DNA from: Colwellia sp. 39_35_sub15_T18
GTDB taxonomy: Bacteria > Pseudomonadota > Gammaproteobacteria > Enterobacterales > Alteromonadaceae
DNA: 64,000 nucleotides
NCBI GenBank assembly: GCA_002162675.1
Contig: MAAE01000052.1
Location: 1-64,000, forward strand
Reading direction: 5' to 3'
Position numbers and translations under genes: made by a program. Below, one piece after another: positions 1 through 6,801 of the stretch. Each line of letters starts with the position of its first letter. The stretch's first letter is position 1. The notes under the pieces are model-generated. The model searched no databases. It was not told the origin of the DNA and saw only the letters and a program-made list of their open reading frames with translations.

Positions 1-53
1 TTACCTTCTTGAAGTGCTTTTACTGCTTCTTGAAAATCGAATTGAGTTGTCAT
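1..53 (-). CDS. IS256-family transposase, N-terminal fragment
   Basis: Reading leftward from an ATG at 53, the frame gives MTTQFDFQEAVKALQEG and runs off the window. This start closely matches the N-terminus typical of IS256-family (mutator) transposases, which begin with a short FDF..AL.ALQ.G segment. Only 17 residues are visible, so the catalytic DDE residues cannot be examined. An alternative ATG at 60 lies in a different context. The terminal inverted repeat just upstream supports the assignment. Confidence 0.65.
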   Translation of the reverse strand, partial: MTTQFDFQEAVKALQEG

Positions 54-109
54 ATGTCATTCCTGTTTTTACTAGTTTACTGAAATGACACAGATTTGTG
101 AACACTACC
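1..109 (-). mobile_element. End of an IS256-family insertion sequence (runs off the left edge)
   Basis: The left edge carries the start of a transposase reading frame and, outside it, a sequence at about 81-109 containing TGACACAGATTTGTGAACA. That sequence resembles the terminal inverted repeats of IS256-family elements. The element therefore enters from the left and ends a few bases before the stop codon of the YoeB-like toxin at 114. The exact tip and any target duplication cannot be fixed because only one end is present. Confidence 0.65.
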
Positions 110-113
110 TTTT

Positions 114-383
114 CTAATGTTGGTCGTAATGTCCAGCAATGGCGAAAATATATACACTGTTATCATCAAACTTATAAATGAGCCTATCTTTCTGAGAAAT
201 GCGCTTTGACCATAAGCCAGACAAATTGTGTTTAAGTAGTTCTGGTTTTCCCAACCCACTAGCAGGATCTGAACGTAACATTTCTTTTAAAATTTTGCAT
301 AAGGCTTTGTGAAGTTTTTTATCTTTTTCTCTTAATTGCTCGTAAATGAACCAAGTTTTACCTTCAAAGACTAGTGATCTCAT
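114..383 (-). CDS. YoeB/Txe-family mRNA interferase toxin
   Basis: The 89-residue protein has the layout of the Txe/YoeB branch of RelE-like toxins, which cut mRNA in the ribosomal A site. Visible features are the N-terminal W-x-x-Y segment (res 11-14), the central GLGKPELLKHNLSGLWSKR block (res 43-61) carrying the Glu and Arg positions expected to be catalytic, a following RLIYK strand, and a C-terminal GHYDQH containing the expected terminal His. It overlaps the antitoxin gene by 20 bp and is second in the operon, the usual antitoxin-first order. Its stop lies immediately inside the end of the IS256-type element, but the length is normal, so it looks complete. Confidence 0.88.
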   Translation of the reverse strand: MRSLVFEGKTWFIYEQLREKDKKLHKALCKILKEMLRSDPASGLGKPELLKHNLSGLWSKRISQKDRLIYKFDDNSVYIFAIAGHYDQH

Positions 384-636
384 CTAATTGCTCTTTTGTT
401 GGTTTATAGCCTTTGTTACTTTTATGAGTGCCCATTGATTCTGCAATTTGCGTCATCAGATTACTACTTTGCAATATGTGTAATGTCTCCTGTTCTCTTT
501 CCCAATCATCAGCACTCATTACAATAAAGTCTTCGCCTGCGCGTCGGGTTACTTTAATCGGTTCATGCTCACTAACAGTTTGTTCAACATATCTTTTTAA
601 GTTCTCTCTAAATTGGTTTACGCTTATGCTATTCAT
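364..636 (-). CDS. Phd/YefM-family antitoxin
   Basis: A 90-residue protein with the classic start NSISVNQFRENLKRYVEQ, then PIKVTRRAGEDFIVMSADDW, which is the Phd/YefM DNA-binding fold, and a variable C-terminal tail (about res 55-90) that would wrap the toxin. It should neutralise the YoeB-like toxin encoded by the overlapping gene downstream and autorepress the operon. A palindrome with TGTACG/CGTACA half-sites sits 18-36 bp upstream of its ATG and fits that role. Orientation is opposite to most surrounding cassettes. Confidence 0.88.
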   Translation of the reverse strand: MNSISVNQFRENLKRYVEQTVSEHEPIKVTRRAGEDFIVMSADDWEREQETLHILQSSNLMTQIAESMGTHKSNKGYKPTKEQLDEITSL

Positions 637-653
637 AATTAGCTCACTATTTA

Positions 654-672
654 TGTACGGTAATATCGTACA
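654..672 (-). promoter_or_regulatory. Putative YefM operator palindrome
   Basis: TGTACG and CGTACA form a perfect inverted repeat with a 7-bp spacer, just upstream of the antitoxin start at 636. YefM-type antitoxins are known to recognise TGTACA-core palindromes, so this is the likely autoregulatory operator. The match in the half-sites is seen directly. The binding is inferred. Confidence 0.55.
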
Positions 673-799
673 CTTTAGCTTTAAAAATATAATAAAGCAA
701 TTAAACGCACTAAAACAGTTTGCTGTAATTAGAGTGCTGGTATAGTCGTAACCTTGAGCTTATGTGATACATTATTTTCCTTCTAAATAGGAGTTAATC

Positions 800-1236
800 A
801 TGAGGGTCGAACTTGTTACAACGCTAAAACGTCAAGCCACCAAAATTTTAGCTGATCCCCACACTTCCAAAAAACCTGTGTTAATTACTGAGCATGGGAA
901 ACCATCTGCTTATTTGGTTGATGTAGAAGATTATGAATTCATGCAGCAACGAATGGTGATACTCGAAGATGTTGCACGCGGTGAGCAAGCTGAATATATT
1001 GCCTTAAGTAATCTAGAAGCAGCCAAGAAATTAACACAAAAAGTGTTTGATAAAATTATAAGACGAGAAAACCATCCTGAACGGGGAAAGATCCCGTTTG
1101 AGTTAAAAATTTAAATTACAGAAAAATAATTATTAATCCTTGTCGTATTTTTTATAAAGTAGATAATGATAAGGTTTATATATTGCGTGTAATGCGGCAA
1201 GAACGAGAGCTTAGAAAGTTTATTTTACATAGCTAA
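800..1236 (+). pseudogene. Fused and frameshifted Phd/YefM antitoxin - ParE toxin remnant
   Basis: The open frame 800-1114 (104 codons) begins as a Phd/YefM antitoxin (VELVTTLKRQATKILADP ... KPSAYLVDVEDYEFMQ) through about residue 63 (ARGEQ). It then continues in frame with AEYIALSNLEAAKKLTQKV, typical of the first helices of a ParE/RelE toxin. The antitoxin tail and toxin start are therefore deleted. The frame stops at 1114, but the rest of the toxin continues in the next frame from about 1113 to 1236 as NPCRIFYKVDNDKVYILRVM RQER (spaced here), ending ILHS. One extra A in the run near 1108 would restore the frame. An AGG-like ribosome site precedes the ATG. The product is unlikely to be an active toxin. 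Confidence 0.85.
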
Positions 1237-1252
1237 AATAAACCTGACAAGT

Positions 1253-1340
1253 CATTTAAAAGGACAAAACAGTGGGCTTTTTCTCCTTCGTTGCTAATAT
1301 TAGTCAGCTATTAATTACCGCTTAATATGGACTACATGGC
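1253..1340 (+). repeat. attC-like palindromic repeat, copy A
   Basis: The segment has TTAAAAGGACAAAACAGTGG, a TTCTCCTTCG centre, TTAGTCAGCTATTAATTACC and GCTTAATATGG. It shares order and much sequence with the copies at 1942-2029, 4790-4870 and 6425-6513. The outer TTAA-x-GG and CC-G-CTTAA arms and the inner AGTGGGC/GTCAGCT arms pair imperfectly, as in integron attC sites. It lies 17 bp after the end of the toxin remnant, where an attC would be expected. Confidence 0.6.
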
Positions 1341-1400
1341 TCTAAGTAATTACGCTCTAAGTAATTACACTCTATCAATTTTATAACTAGGAGAAACAAA

Positions 1401-1781
1401 ATGTTCAGTCATATAATGATTGGTGCAAATAATGTACAAGAATCGAAAGTTTTTTACGACGCAATTTTAGGAGCGATAGGTTACAAACCTGGTGTAATCG
1501 ACGAAAAAGGGCGTTGCTTTTATTTTACTAAAAGTGGTGTTTTGGCGCTCAGTAAACCTATAAATGGCGAGCCTGCTTGTCATGGGAATGGTTCTACTAT
1601 TGGTTTCTCAGCAAAGACCTCCGATATAGCTGATGCTTGGTACGCCGCTGGTATAGCGAATGGTGGCACTGCTTGTGAGGATCTTCCTGGAGTACGTGAG
1701 GGAGCTGCTGGAAAAATATATTTAGCTTATTTACGGGATCCTTCAAATAATAAAATTTGTGCACTTCATCGGATAGATTGA
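1401..1781 (+). CDS. VOC-superfamily (glyoxalase/bleomycin-resistance-like) protein
   Basis: This 126-residue protein starts with FSHIMIGANNVQESKVFYDA and ends with YLRDPSNNKICALHR, the paired beta-alpha-beta-beta-beta signature of vicinal oxygen chelate proteins. The first strand supplies a His (res 4), and the last block has the D-P-x-x-N-K motif followed by a strand where a metal-binding residue is usual. Such single-domain proteins are found as lactoylglutathione lyase-like enzymes or as resistance proteins. The substrate cannot be told from sequence. A good AGGAG ribosome site lies 8 bp before the ATG. The gene stands alone between two attC-like repeats, consistent with a gene cassette. 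Confidence 0.82.
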   Translation: MFSHIMIGANNVQESKVFYDAILGAIGYKPGVIDEKGRCFYFTKSGVLALSKPINGEPACHGNGSTIGFSAKTSDIADAWYAAGIANGGTACEDLPGVREGAAGKIYLAYLRDPSNNKICALHRID

Positions 1782-1941
1782 CCTTACGTTTATCCAAATC
1801 TCCATCCCCCACATTACCCTGCACGTGGTTCCGCACAGGGGATTTATCTACGACGTTTATTTACAACCTTCTGGGTATAGCTGTCATTATTTAACCAGTG
1901 TCCACCTAGTAACTTTTATAGTGGTATAAAAAATATACCGG

Positions 1942-2029
1942 TGCTTAAAAGAAAAAATAACCATTGGCTAGCGCTTGTGCCTCACACATTTTGGCCAACT
2001 ATTTCTCGCCGCTTACTAAGGCGGTTAGC
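1942..2029 (+). repeat. attC-like palindromic repeat, copy B (in the 1782-2127 gap)
   Basis: The copy reads GCTTAAAAG, a run to AACCATTGGCTAGC, a short centre, TTTTGGCCAACTATTTCTC and GCCGCTTACTAAGGCGG. The inner TTGGC/GCCAA arms and the outer GCTTA arms can pair. It follows the VOC gene at 1401-1781. The rest of the 346-bp gap holds the hairpin at 2061-2090 and nothing else that can be supported. Confidence 0.55.
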
Positions 2030-2060
2030 TATTTAAACTCGCTTCAGTATTTACATTTAC

Positions 2061-2090
2061 AACGGTACTGTACTTATGTACAGTACCGTT
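2061..2090 (+). terminator. Perfect 13-bp hairpin, terminator or operator
   Basis: AACGGTACTGTAC, a TTAT loop and GTACAGTACCGTT form a perfect 13-bp stem. It is followed by ATTGTTG rather than a clean T-run. It lies 37 bp before the second VOC gene, so it could end transcription from the left or act as an operator (TGTAC half-sites) for the gene on the right. Confidence 0.5.
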
Positions 2091-2127
2091 ATTGTTGTGA
2101 ATTTAAATAAATTAAACGGGGAATATA

Positions 2128-2499
2128 ATGATAAAAATTTCAGTGAGCATTGATGTCTCAAATTTGAAGGAAGCAGAGACTTTTTATGTAGAGGCTCTTG
2201 GTTGCAAAAAAGTTCGTGACCAAGGTAGTATGGTTGTCCTTTCTGTAGAAAACTCCGATATATACCTGCAAGAAAAAGAAGCGGGAACAAAACCTATCAA
2301 ATCAAGTGATGTTGGCCGTGATTATGAGCGTCATTGGACACCTATTCATTTAGATTTTCTCTGTGAAAATGTCGATGAAGTTGTCTCAAAGATACTGAAG
2401 TTTGGAGGAACACATGAAGGAGGTGAAAGCGCTGATTGGGGAGCTATTGCACATTGTGCTGATCCTTTCGGTAACGGGTTCTGTGTGATCAATGAATAA
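2128..2499 (+). CDS. VOC-superfamily protein
   Basis: A 123-residue vicinal oxygen chelate protein, unrelated in detail to the one at 1401. It has IDVSNLKEAETFYVEALG (res 9-26) as the first half, HLDFLCENVDEVVSKILKFG as the second-half strand and helix, and the closing ADPFGNGFCVIN typical of the family (DP-x-GN). The His in HLDF and the final strand residues are candidate metal ligands, but the usual terminal Glu is not obvious. A purine-rich GGGGAA ribosome site precedes the ATG. It could act in glyoxal or small-molecule detoxification. The substrate is unknown. It is a probable cassette gene. Confidence 0.8.
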   Translation: MIKISVSIDVSNLKEAETFYVEALGCKKVRDQGSMVVLSVENSDIYLQEKEAGTKPIKSSDVGRDYERHWTPIHLDFLCENVDEVVSKILKFGGTHEGGESADWGAIAHCADPFGNGFCVINE

Positions 2500-2614
2500 T
2501 AATCTAGTTGAATTTAGGAACTGTAATTAGCTCACGTGGCGTTAAGCATAAAAACCATACTCTGGTTAACGGTTGATGGATGTTAAAATAAACACTGAAT
2601 ATTAAGGAAAACAC

Positions 2615-3454
2615 ATGAAAACGTCACAAGACAAAGCAAAAGTTTTTAGCGCTCTACATAAAAATGATGGAACGTTTATTATGCCAAACGCTTGGAATTC
2701 GGCTAGTGCAATCATACTAGCGAATGCTGGATTTAAAGCTATTGGTACAACCAGCGCTGGAATCGCATTTTCTGCGGGATTATCCGACCATCAACGAATG
2801 TCTAAAGAACTAATGCTTGAGAAAATAAAAGAAATTGTTGATGTTGCTGGTATTCCTGTTAATGCGGATTTAGAAGCAGGTTATAGTGAAAATCCAGAAG
2901 GCGTTGCAAGAACCATTACTCAGGCAATCGACTGTGGTGTATCTGGTGTCAATATTGAAGATTATAGCGGTGATTCAGCAATGCCTATGTATGAGTTCGA
3001 TGTGGCGGTAGATCGTATTCGTGCGGCAGTAAGTGCCCGTAATGATCATGATTTCACATTAACTGCTCGATGTGATGCCTATTTAACGGGTCATCCAAAA
3101 GCTCTTGAAGAGTCAATTAAACGATGCAATGCCTATTTAGAAGCTGGTGCGGATTGTTTATTTGTCCCTGGCATAGCTGACAAAAAAACAATATCCTCGA
3201 TATTAGCAGAGGTACCAGGACCATTTAATGTCGTTATGGGGTTATCAGGCAACCTACTTACAAAAGAAGATTTAACCCAGTGTGGGGTAAAGCGCATCAG
3301 TGTGGGTGGCAGTATTGCTAGAGCCACACTTGAGTTTGTTCGTAAGGCTGGTGAAGAGATGATGAGTAAAGGTACATTTTCTTTTGCTAATGAGCAGTTC
3401 GGTCATGGTGATTTATGTCAGCTCTTTGATGAGTGGCCGCATCATAAAAAGTAA
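2615..3454 (+). CDS. Isocitrate lyase / PEP mutase-superfamily protein
   Basis: The 279 residues form one TIM-barrel domain of the PEP mutase / isocitrate lyase superfamily. Seen motifs are the substrate-loop start MPNAWNSASA (res 23-32), GTTSAGIA (res 44-51), the metal-binding VNADLEAGY (res 87-95), NIEDY (res 121-125) and TARCDAY (res 149-155), where the Arg is conserved. The isocitrate lyase catalytic KKCGH loop is absent, so true isocitrate lyase activity is unlikely. Carboxyphosphonoenolpyruvate mutase-like, oxaloacetate hydrolase-like or 2-methylisocitrate lyase-like activity is possible. An AAGGAAA ribosome site precedes the ATG. It stands alone, followed by a short attC-like sequence. 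Confidence 0.85.
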   Translation: MKTSQDKAKVFSALHKNDGTFIMPNAWNSASAIILANAGFKAIGTTSAGIAFSAGLSDHQRMSKELMLEKIKEIVDVAGIPVNADLEAGYSENPEGVARTITQAIDCGVSGVNIEDYSGDSAMPMYEFDVAVDRIRAAVSARNDHDFTLTARCDAYLTGHPKALEESIKRCNAYLEAGADCLFVPGIADKKTISSILAEVPGPFNVVMGLSGNLLTKEDLTQCGVKRISVGGSIARATLEFVRKAGEEMMSKGTFSFANEQFGHGDLCQLFDEWPHHKK

Positions 3455-3503
3455 CAAACATGAACCCTGAATGCTTAACAAATTGCTGCATAGGCGTTAT
3501 GTG
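3449..3503 (+). repeat. Short attC-like cassette boundary
   Basis: After the stop at 3454 the sequence contains GTAACAAACATGAACCC, then GCTTAACAAATTGCTGCATA and GGCGTTATGTG. GCTTAAC fits the RYYYAAC core box of attC sites, and the closing GGCGTTATG resembles the GTT-type core, with a very short middle. It marks a likely cassette junction between the PEP-mutase-like gene and the DUF1272 gene. Confidence 0.45.
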
Positions 3504-3525
3504 TTTTTCTATACTGGAGTTTTAA

Positions 3526-3789
3526 ATGTTAGAGTTGAGACCAAATTGCGAGTGTTGTAACAAAGATTTACCGCCAGAATCAACAGTGGCGAATATCTGT
3601 ACATTTGAATGCACTTTTTGTACAAGTTGTGTTGAAGGCGTTTTGAATAACCAATGTCCTAATTGTGGTGGTAATTTTGTTAGTCGGCCAATAAGACCTA
3701 TTGCAGCATTAAAAAATAATCCTGCATCAACTAAACGCGTGCTAAAAGAACAGGGTTGTGTAGTAAACACAGATAGAGGAAACCTATGA
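3526..3789 (+). CDS. DUF1272 zinc-binding protein
   Basis: The 87-residue protein matches the small DUF1272 family. It begins LELRPNCECCNKDLPPES, continues ICTFECTFCTSCVEGVLN and QCPNCGGNF, then RPIRP. Eight Cys are arranged as CxCC, CxxxCxxC, then CPNC, compatible with one or two structural zinc ions (treble-clef or RING-like). The biochemical role of the family is not known. Its stop overlaps the start of the oxidoreductase gene by 4 bp (ATGA), so the two are translationally coupled and probably belong to one two-gene cassette. Confidence 0.85.
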   Translation: MLELRPNCECCNKDLPPESTVANICTFECTFCTSCVEGVLNNQCPNCGGNFVSRPIRPIAALKNNPASTKRVLKEQGCVVNTDRGNL

Positions 3790-4784
3790 AAGCTTTCGCC
3801 ATAGATAAGTATGGAAACACGCCACTAAAACTCATGACTTTTCCAATGCCTACTGTTGGAGAGCATGACGTAATGGTAGAGATATATGCTGCCAGTGTGA
3901 ATCCTGTCGATTTCAAATTACGGGATGGAAAAGTAAAAGTACTGCTTCAATATGACATGCCGCTGATTATGGGCAATGACTGTGCTGGTGTGGTCACACA
4001 AGTTGGTTCAAAAGTGACACGGTTTAAGATCGGTGATGAGATCTATGCTCGGGCACCGAAAGCTCGTATTGGAACCTTTGCAGAATATATTGCAATCACT
4101 GAGGATGCTGTTGCCCTCAAGCCCAAAAACACTTCATTTGAAGAAGCTGCGTCTATACCTTTGGTAGGCCTTACCTCTTATCAGGTATTACACGATGTCA
4201 TGAATCTAAAATCAGGAGAAAAAATTCTTATTCAAGCTGGCGCAGGTGGTATTGGGACATTTGCTATTCAACTAGCCAAAGCATTGGGTGCCTTTGTCGC
4301 CACAACAGCCAGCGATGCTGGTTTTGAATTGGTTAAATCGCTTGGTGCTGACAAAGTCATTAATTATAAGACGGAAAAATTTGAAGACATGCTACAAGAC
4401 TATGACGCTGTTTACGATACGCTAGGTGGAGAGTCTTTAGAAAAAGCATTTGAAATCATTAAGTCCGGAGGAAACGTAATTTCAGTGAGTGGTGTTCCCA
4501 ATGCTCGATTTGCCAGAGAGGGAAACTTGGGGCTCCTGAAAACATTCCTCTTCTCCGTCCTAACATGGAAAATTACTAAACTCGAAAAATTACATAATGC
4601 TGCATACACCTTTCATTTTATGTCTGATAGCGGCAAACAGCTTGAGATCATCGGAAAACTGATTGAAGAGGGAGTAATCAAACCTGTGATTGATAAGGTG
4701 TTTTCATTCCCTGAAACTCAAGATGCTTTGAATTACTCAGAGTCTGGTCGAGCAAAAGGCAAGGTCGTAATCAAGTTAAAATGA
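3786..4784 (+). CDS. NAD(P)-dependent quinone oxidoreductase-like (MDR superfamily)
   Basis: A 332-residue medium-chain dehydrogenase/reductase of the zinc-free quinone oxidoreductase (QOR) type. The catalytic GroES-like half includes AASVNPVDFKLRDG (res 36-49) and GNDCAGVVTQVGSKV (res 63-77). The Rossmann half has AGAGGIGTFAIQLAKALGA (res 151-169) and a C-terminal SGRAKGKVVIK typical of the family. The structural Cys4 zinc site of classical alcohol dehydrogenases is missing. It probably reduces quinones or enones with NADPH. The start is fixed by the ATGA overlap with the DUF1272 gene and by AGAGGAAACC upstream. Followed by an attC-like repeat. Confidence 0.87.
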   Translation: MKAFAIDKYGNTPLKLMTFPMPTVGEHDVMVEIYAASVNPVDFKLRDGKVKVLLQYDMPLIMGNDCAGVVTQVGSKVTRFKIGDEIYARAPKARIGTFAEYIAITEDAVALKPKNTSFEEAASIPLVGLTSYQVLHDVMNLKSGEKILIQAGAGGIGTFAIQLAKALGAFVATTASDAGFELVKSLGADKVINYKTEKFEDMLQDYDAVYDTLGGESLEKAFEIIKSGGNVISVSGVPNARFAREGNLGLLKTFLFSVLTWKITKLEKLHNAAYTFHFMSDSGKQLEIIGKLIEEGVIKPVIDKVFSFPETQDALNYSESGRAKGKVVIKLK

Positions 4785-4789
4785 AATGC

Positions 4790-4870
4790 ATAACAAATTG
4801 CTTAAACGGAAAAATAACAGTGTCCATCGCTTTGCGATTATAGCCAACCATTATTTTCCGCTTAGCAAGG
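4790..4870 (+). repeat. attC-like palindromic repeat, copy C
   Basis: TAACAAATTGCTTAAACGGA, AATAACAGTGTCC, a short centre, TTATAGCCAACCATTATTTT and CCGCTTAGCAAGG. The arms CTTAAACGG and CCGCTTAG, and AAAAATAA and TTATTTT, are inverted. A single extra base in one outer arm is reminiscent of the extrahelical bases of attC sites. It follows the oxidoreductase stop by 5 bp and has replaced the 5' part of the HigA-like gene that follows. Confidence 0.65.
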
Positions 4871-4881
4871 CTAAACCGCCA

Positions 4882-5061
4882 GTCAAAGTTTTAAATGCTA
4901 AAGGCTCTGTAACACCTATAATGGCGGTTCGTCTTGAATTGGCTTTTGGCAAACCATCAGCTGATCATTGGCTTCGTTTACAAAATGCCCATGATTTATG
5001 GCAAACAAGACAAGAACAAGAGTCACTACATGTTTCGCCATATAATTTTCAAGTGGCATAA
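4882..5061 (+). pseudogene. higA: HigA-family antitoxin, 5'-truncated remnant
   Basis: The frame ending at 5061 gives VKVLNAKGSVTPIMAVRLEL then AFGKPSADHWLRLQNAHDLW. This is the C-terminal half of a HigA antitoxin, in which ITP-x-x-AxRL...FG...WL-x-LQ-x-x-DL follows the helix-turn-helix. The upstream half of the domain (the usual start with a LGLSQ-type helix) is absent. Its place is taken by the attC-like repeat, which the same frame happens to read through from an ATG at 4786. No HigB toxin is beside it. It is probably nonfunctional. Confidence 0.75.
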
Positions 5062-5444
5062 TGCGGCTTAACAAGCGCTTTATTCGGGCTAAGTTCTTGA
5101 GGGTTAGGAGTTGAACTAAATTACAGCAACAAGTATCACCGAGTATCATGACTACTTATTGTTAAACAGGTTTCAGTTAGTTTCAGGCTCAATTAAGGTG
5201 AAAACGCCTTTACTTATTGCAATAATGCGCACTAATAGCGAGTTTAATCATGCTAGTCTCCAATTTATATTGTTTAACACATATATTATGGCTCTGGTTT
5301 ACTAACCCACGAATTTGGAGGCTAGTACCTCGTGGGAGTCATTATGTCTAACTGCTTCAATTAAACTTGTACCTGATCTTGCACAAGTTATTACTTTTAG
5401 TTAGACTTGTCTTATTAACCGTACAACTAATAAAGGAGGCTACT
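5062..5444 (+). other. Intergenic stretch without a gene; cassette boundary and operator region
   Basis: No convincing gene is seen. At 5064-5072 GGCTTAAC fits an attC core box. At 5310-5340 CCCACGAATTTGGAGG with its partner CTCGTGGG gives an imperfect hairpin. At 5364-5389 AACTTGT and ACAAGTT are perfect 7-bp inverted arms around ACCTGATCTTGC. The last site is placed to act as an operator for the antitoxin gene that follows. Confidence 0.45.
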
Positions 5445-5699
5445 ATGAGAATAGTATCTTTTACTGAAGCAAGAAATGGGCTTAAATCTGTACTTGACCA
5501 TGTCGTAAATGACGCTGATTATACAGTAATTACACGTAGAGATTCTGAAGATGCCGTTGTCATGTCTCTGGATCATTACAATAGTTTGATGGAAACTGTT
5601 CATTTATTAAAATCACCGGCTAACGCAGCTCATTTAACTCGCTCTATTAAACAATTTAAATCAGCTCAAGTCATTGAGCGAGAAATATTAAATGACTAG
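5445..5699 (+). CDS. yefM: Phd/YefM-family antitoxin
   Basis: An 84-residue YefM-type antitoxin: MRIVSFTEARNGLKSVLDHV, then TVITRRDSEDAVVMSLDHYN and SLMETVHLLKSPANAAHL, matching the canonical YefM order closely. The N-terminal half forms the DNA-binding dimer. The C-terminal helix (about res 58-84) should block the toxin. The ATG at 5445 is chosen over an in-frame upstream ATG at 5367 because AAAGGAGG sits 5-12 bp before it and homologues begin there. It overlaps yoeB by 8 bp. An inverted repeat at 5364-5389 is a likely autoregulatory operator. Confidence 0.92.
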   Translation: MRIVSFTEARNGLKSVLDHVVNDADYTVITRRDSEDAVVMSLDHYNSLMETVHLLKSPANAAHLTRSIKQFKSAQVIEREILND

Positions 5700-5952
5700 A
5701 TTGTTAGCGTGGACAGATGATGCATGGGCTGATTATGTCTATTGGCAAGGTCAAGATAAAAAGACACTTAAAAGAATCAATAAATTAATTACTGACACTA
5801 AGCGTTCTCCCTTTGAGGGGATAGGAAAGCCAGAAGCACTAAAGGAAAATCTATCTGGTTTTTGGTCTAGGCGTGTAGATGAATCAAATCGCCTTGTATA
5901 TGTAGTAAATGACAGCCATATTACGGTTATATCTTGTCGCTATCATTATTAA
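5692..5952 (+). CDS. yoeB: YoeB mRNA interferase toxin
   Basis: An 86-residue YoeB toxin. The start LLAWTDDAWADYVYWQGQDK matches the first helices. GIGKPEALKENLSGFWSRR (res 43-61) carries the expected catalytic Glu and a basic Arg, followed by DESNRLVY (res 63-70), and the chain ends CRYHY with the expected catalytic His. It would cleave mRNA in the ribosome when freed from YefM. Full length, second gene in the operon, translationally coupled through the 8-bp overlap. This is the best preserved toxin-antitoxin locus of the window. Confidence 0.93.
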   Translation: MTRLLAWTDDAWADYVYWQGQDKKTLKRINKLITDTKRSPFEGIGKPEALKENLSGFWSRRVDESNRLVYVVNDSHITVISCRYHY

Positions 5953-5959
5953 TATATCC

Positions 5960-6024
5960 AGCAGCTAACATATATGAGCCTATCTCTCGTCAATAAACAA
6001 TAATGTTCTTTTAGCTGCCGTTAG
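5960..6024 (+). repeat. Possible attC-like palindrome
   Basis: CAGCAGCTAAC at the left and AGCTGCCGTTAG at the right are inverted copies of one another. They bracket a roughly 45-bp middle just after the yoeB stop. CTAAC/GTTAG ends with a spaced inner arm resemble attC core boxes. It is unrelated in sequence to copies A-D. Confidence 0.35.
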
Positions 6025-6068
6025 TCAGCTAGTTGTTTTCAATCAGTAAATTCGTCTTCTTCGCTATG

Positions 6069-6128
6069 TCAGTGAGCTATTTTAATTAAATCTGTTTTGG
6101 CTTTCGAAGATAATGAAAACTTACTCAT
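6069..6128 (-). pseudogene. parE: ParE toxin, truncated to its first 19 codons
   Basis: Directly after parD, with its ATG overlapping the parD stop (TAATG), a frame reads MSKFSLSSKAKTDLIKIAH and stops at 6069. This matches the N-terminus of ParE toxins (F.LS.KA..DL..IA), which normally continue for about 95 residues. Nothing ParE-like follows, and an unrelated attC-like sequence begins. The toxin is therefore lost while its antitoxin remains. Confidence 0.75.
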
Positions 6129-6367
6129 TAATGGTTATCTTTATCTAGCTCGGTCAATAAACCTTCATAACTGTAATCAGCAATGCCGCTTTGTTCACCT
6201 TGAATTAGCATATTGCGTAAATTTAATAGCTTGATTTCTTGCTCCTCCAAAGCCCTTAATCCAGCTCTAACAATTTCACTTGCTGAGCCATAACGACCAG
6301 TGTTAAGTTGTTGATTTATAAATTGATCAAAATGATCGCCCAATGTTACGCTTGTATTTTTAGCCAT
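6128..6367 (-). CDS. parD: ParD-family antitoxin, orphan
   Basis: A 79-residue ParD antitoxin with a ribbon-helix-helix N-terminus: MAKNTSVTLGDHFDQFINQQ, then GRYGSASEIVRAGLRALEEQ. The C-terminal tail (res 47-79) contains LLNLRNMLIQGEQSGIADY, typical of the toxin-wrapping part. The family dimerises, binds operator DNA and neutralises ParE, a gyrase poison. The partner parE gene is cut down to 19 codons, so this is an orphan antitoxin that might still act against related toxins elsewhere. Confidence 0.9.
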   Translation of the reverse strand: MAKNTSVTLGDHFDQFINQQLNTGRYGSASEIVRAGLRALEEQEIKLLNLRNMLIQGEQSGIADYSYEGLLTELDKDNH

Positions 6368-6424
6368 GGTGAAGCCTTGCCTGTACCAATATATATTAGG
6401 TTATGGTATAAAAAACATATCAAG

Positions 6425-6513
6425 GCAATTAAACGGACAAAAAACGTTGGCTTTTGCTCCTTCGTCGCTTATTTTAGTCAATCATTTTTTCCTGTTAATA
6501 TGGGCTACATGGC
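6425..6513 (+). repeat. attC-like palindromic repeat, copy D
   Basis: GCAATTAAACGGACAAAAAA, CGTTGGCTTTTGCTCCTTCG, CTTATTTTAGTCAATCATTT, TTTCCTGTTAATATGGGC, TACATGGC. This is the cleanest copy. It has TTAAACGGA against TCCTGTTAA, and GTTGGC against GTCAAT. It shares TTTTGCTCCTTCG and ATGG-C-TACATGGC with copy A. Its end supplies the ATG of the toxin remnant that follows. Confidence 0.65.
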
Positions 6514-6801
6514 AAAATATAGAATAACTCTTAAAAAGTCTGTAGCTAAATATTTACGAGTTATACCGAAAAGCAATATACAAAAAATTTTAAGTAAAAT
6601 AGATTCTTTGTTTGATAATCCGTGCGGCGAAGGCTGTATAAAGCTATCAGGCAAGAAAACTATAGAGTTCGTCAAGGATTATATCGAATAGTATATGAGA
6701 TAAAAAATGGTCTGTTTGTTGTAAATGTAGCTAAGGTAGCTCACAGATCTCATGTTTATAAGCAAGGCGTTGGTGTGATGAGTCGATATAATTGGTGTTA
6801 A
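6509..6801 (+). pseudogene. RelE/ParE-superfamily toxin, frameshifted
   Basis: From the ATG at 6509 the frame reads MAKYRITLKKSVAKYLRVIP, then ILSKIDSLFDNPCGEGCIKL, with the usual spacing of a RelE toxin, and goes off at SGKK, stopping at 6691. The downstream half continues in the next frame: NYRVRQGLYRIVYEIKNGLF, then VVNVAKVAHRSHVY, ending at 6801. Together they would make a normal toxin of about 97 residues. One missing A in the AAGAAAAC run near 6657 explains the break. No antitoxin gene is adjacent. The catalytic basic residues (R in NYRVRQG, YRIVY, and the terminal H-R-S-H) lie in the out-of-frame part. Confidence 0.8.

Noticed and set aside
1105..1120. Programmed -1 ribosomal frameshift joining the toxin halves
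   Set aside because: No X-XXY-YYZ slippery heptamer is in frame, no stimulatory structure is evident, and the same one-A deficit recurs elsewhere.
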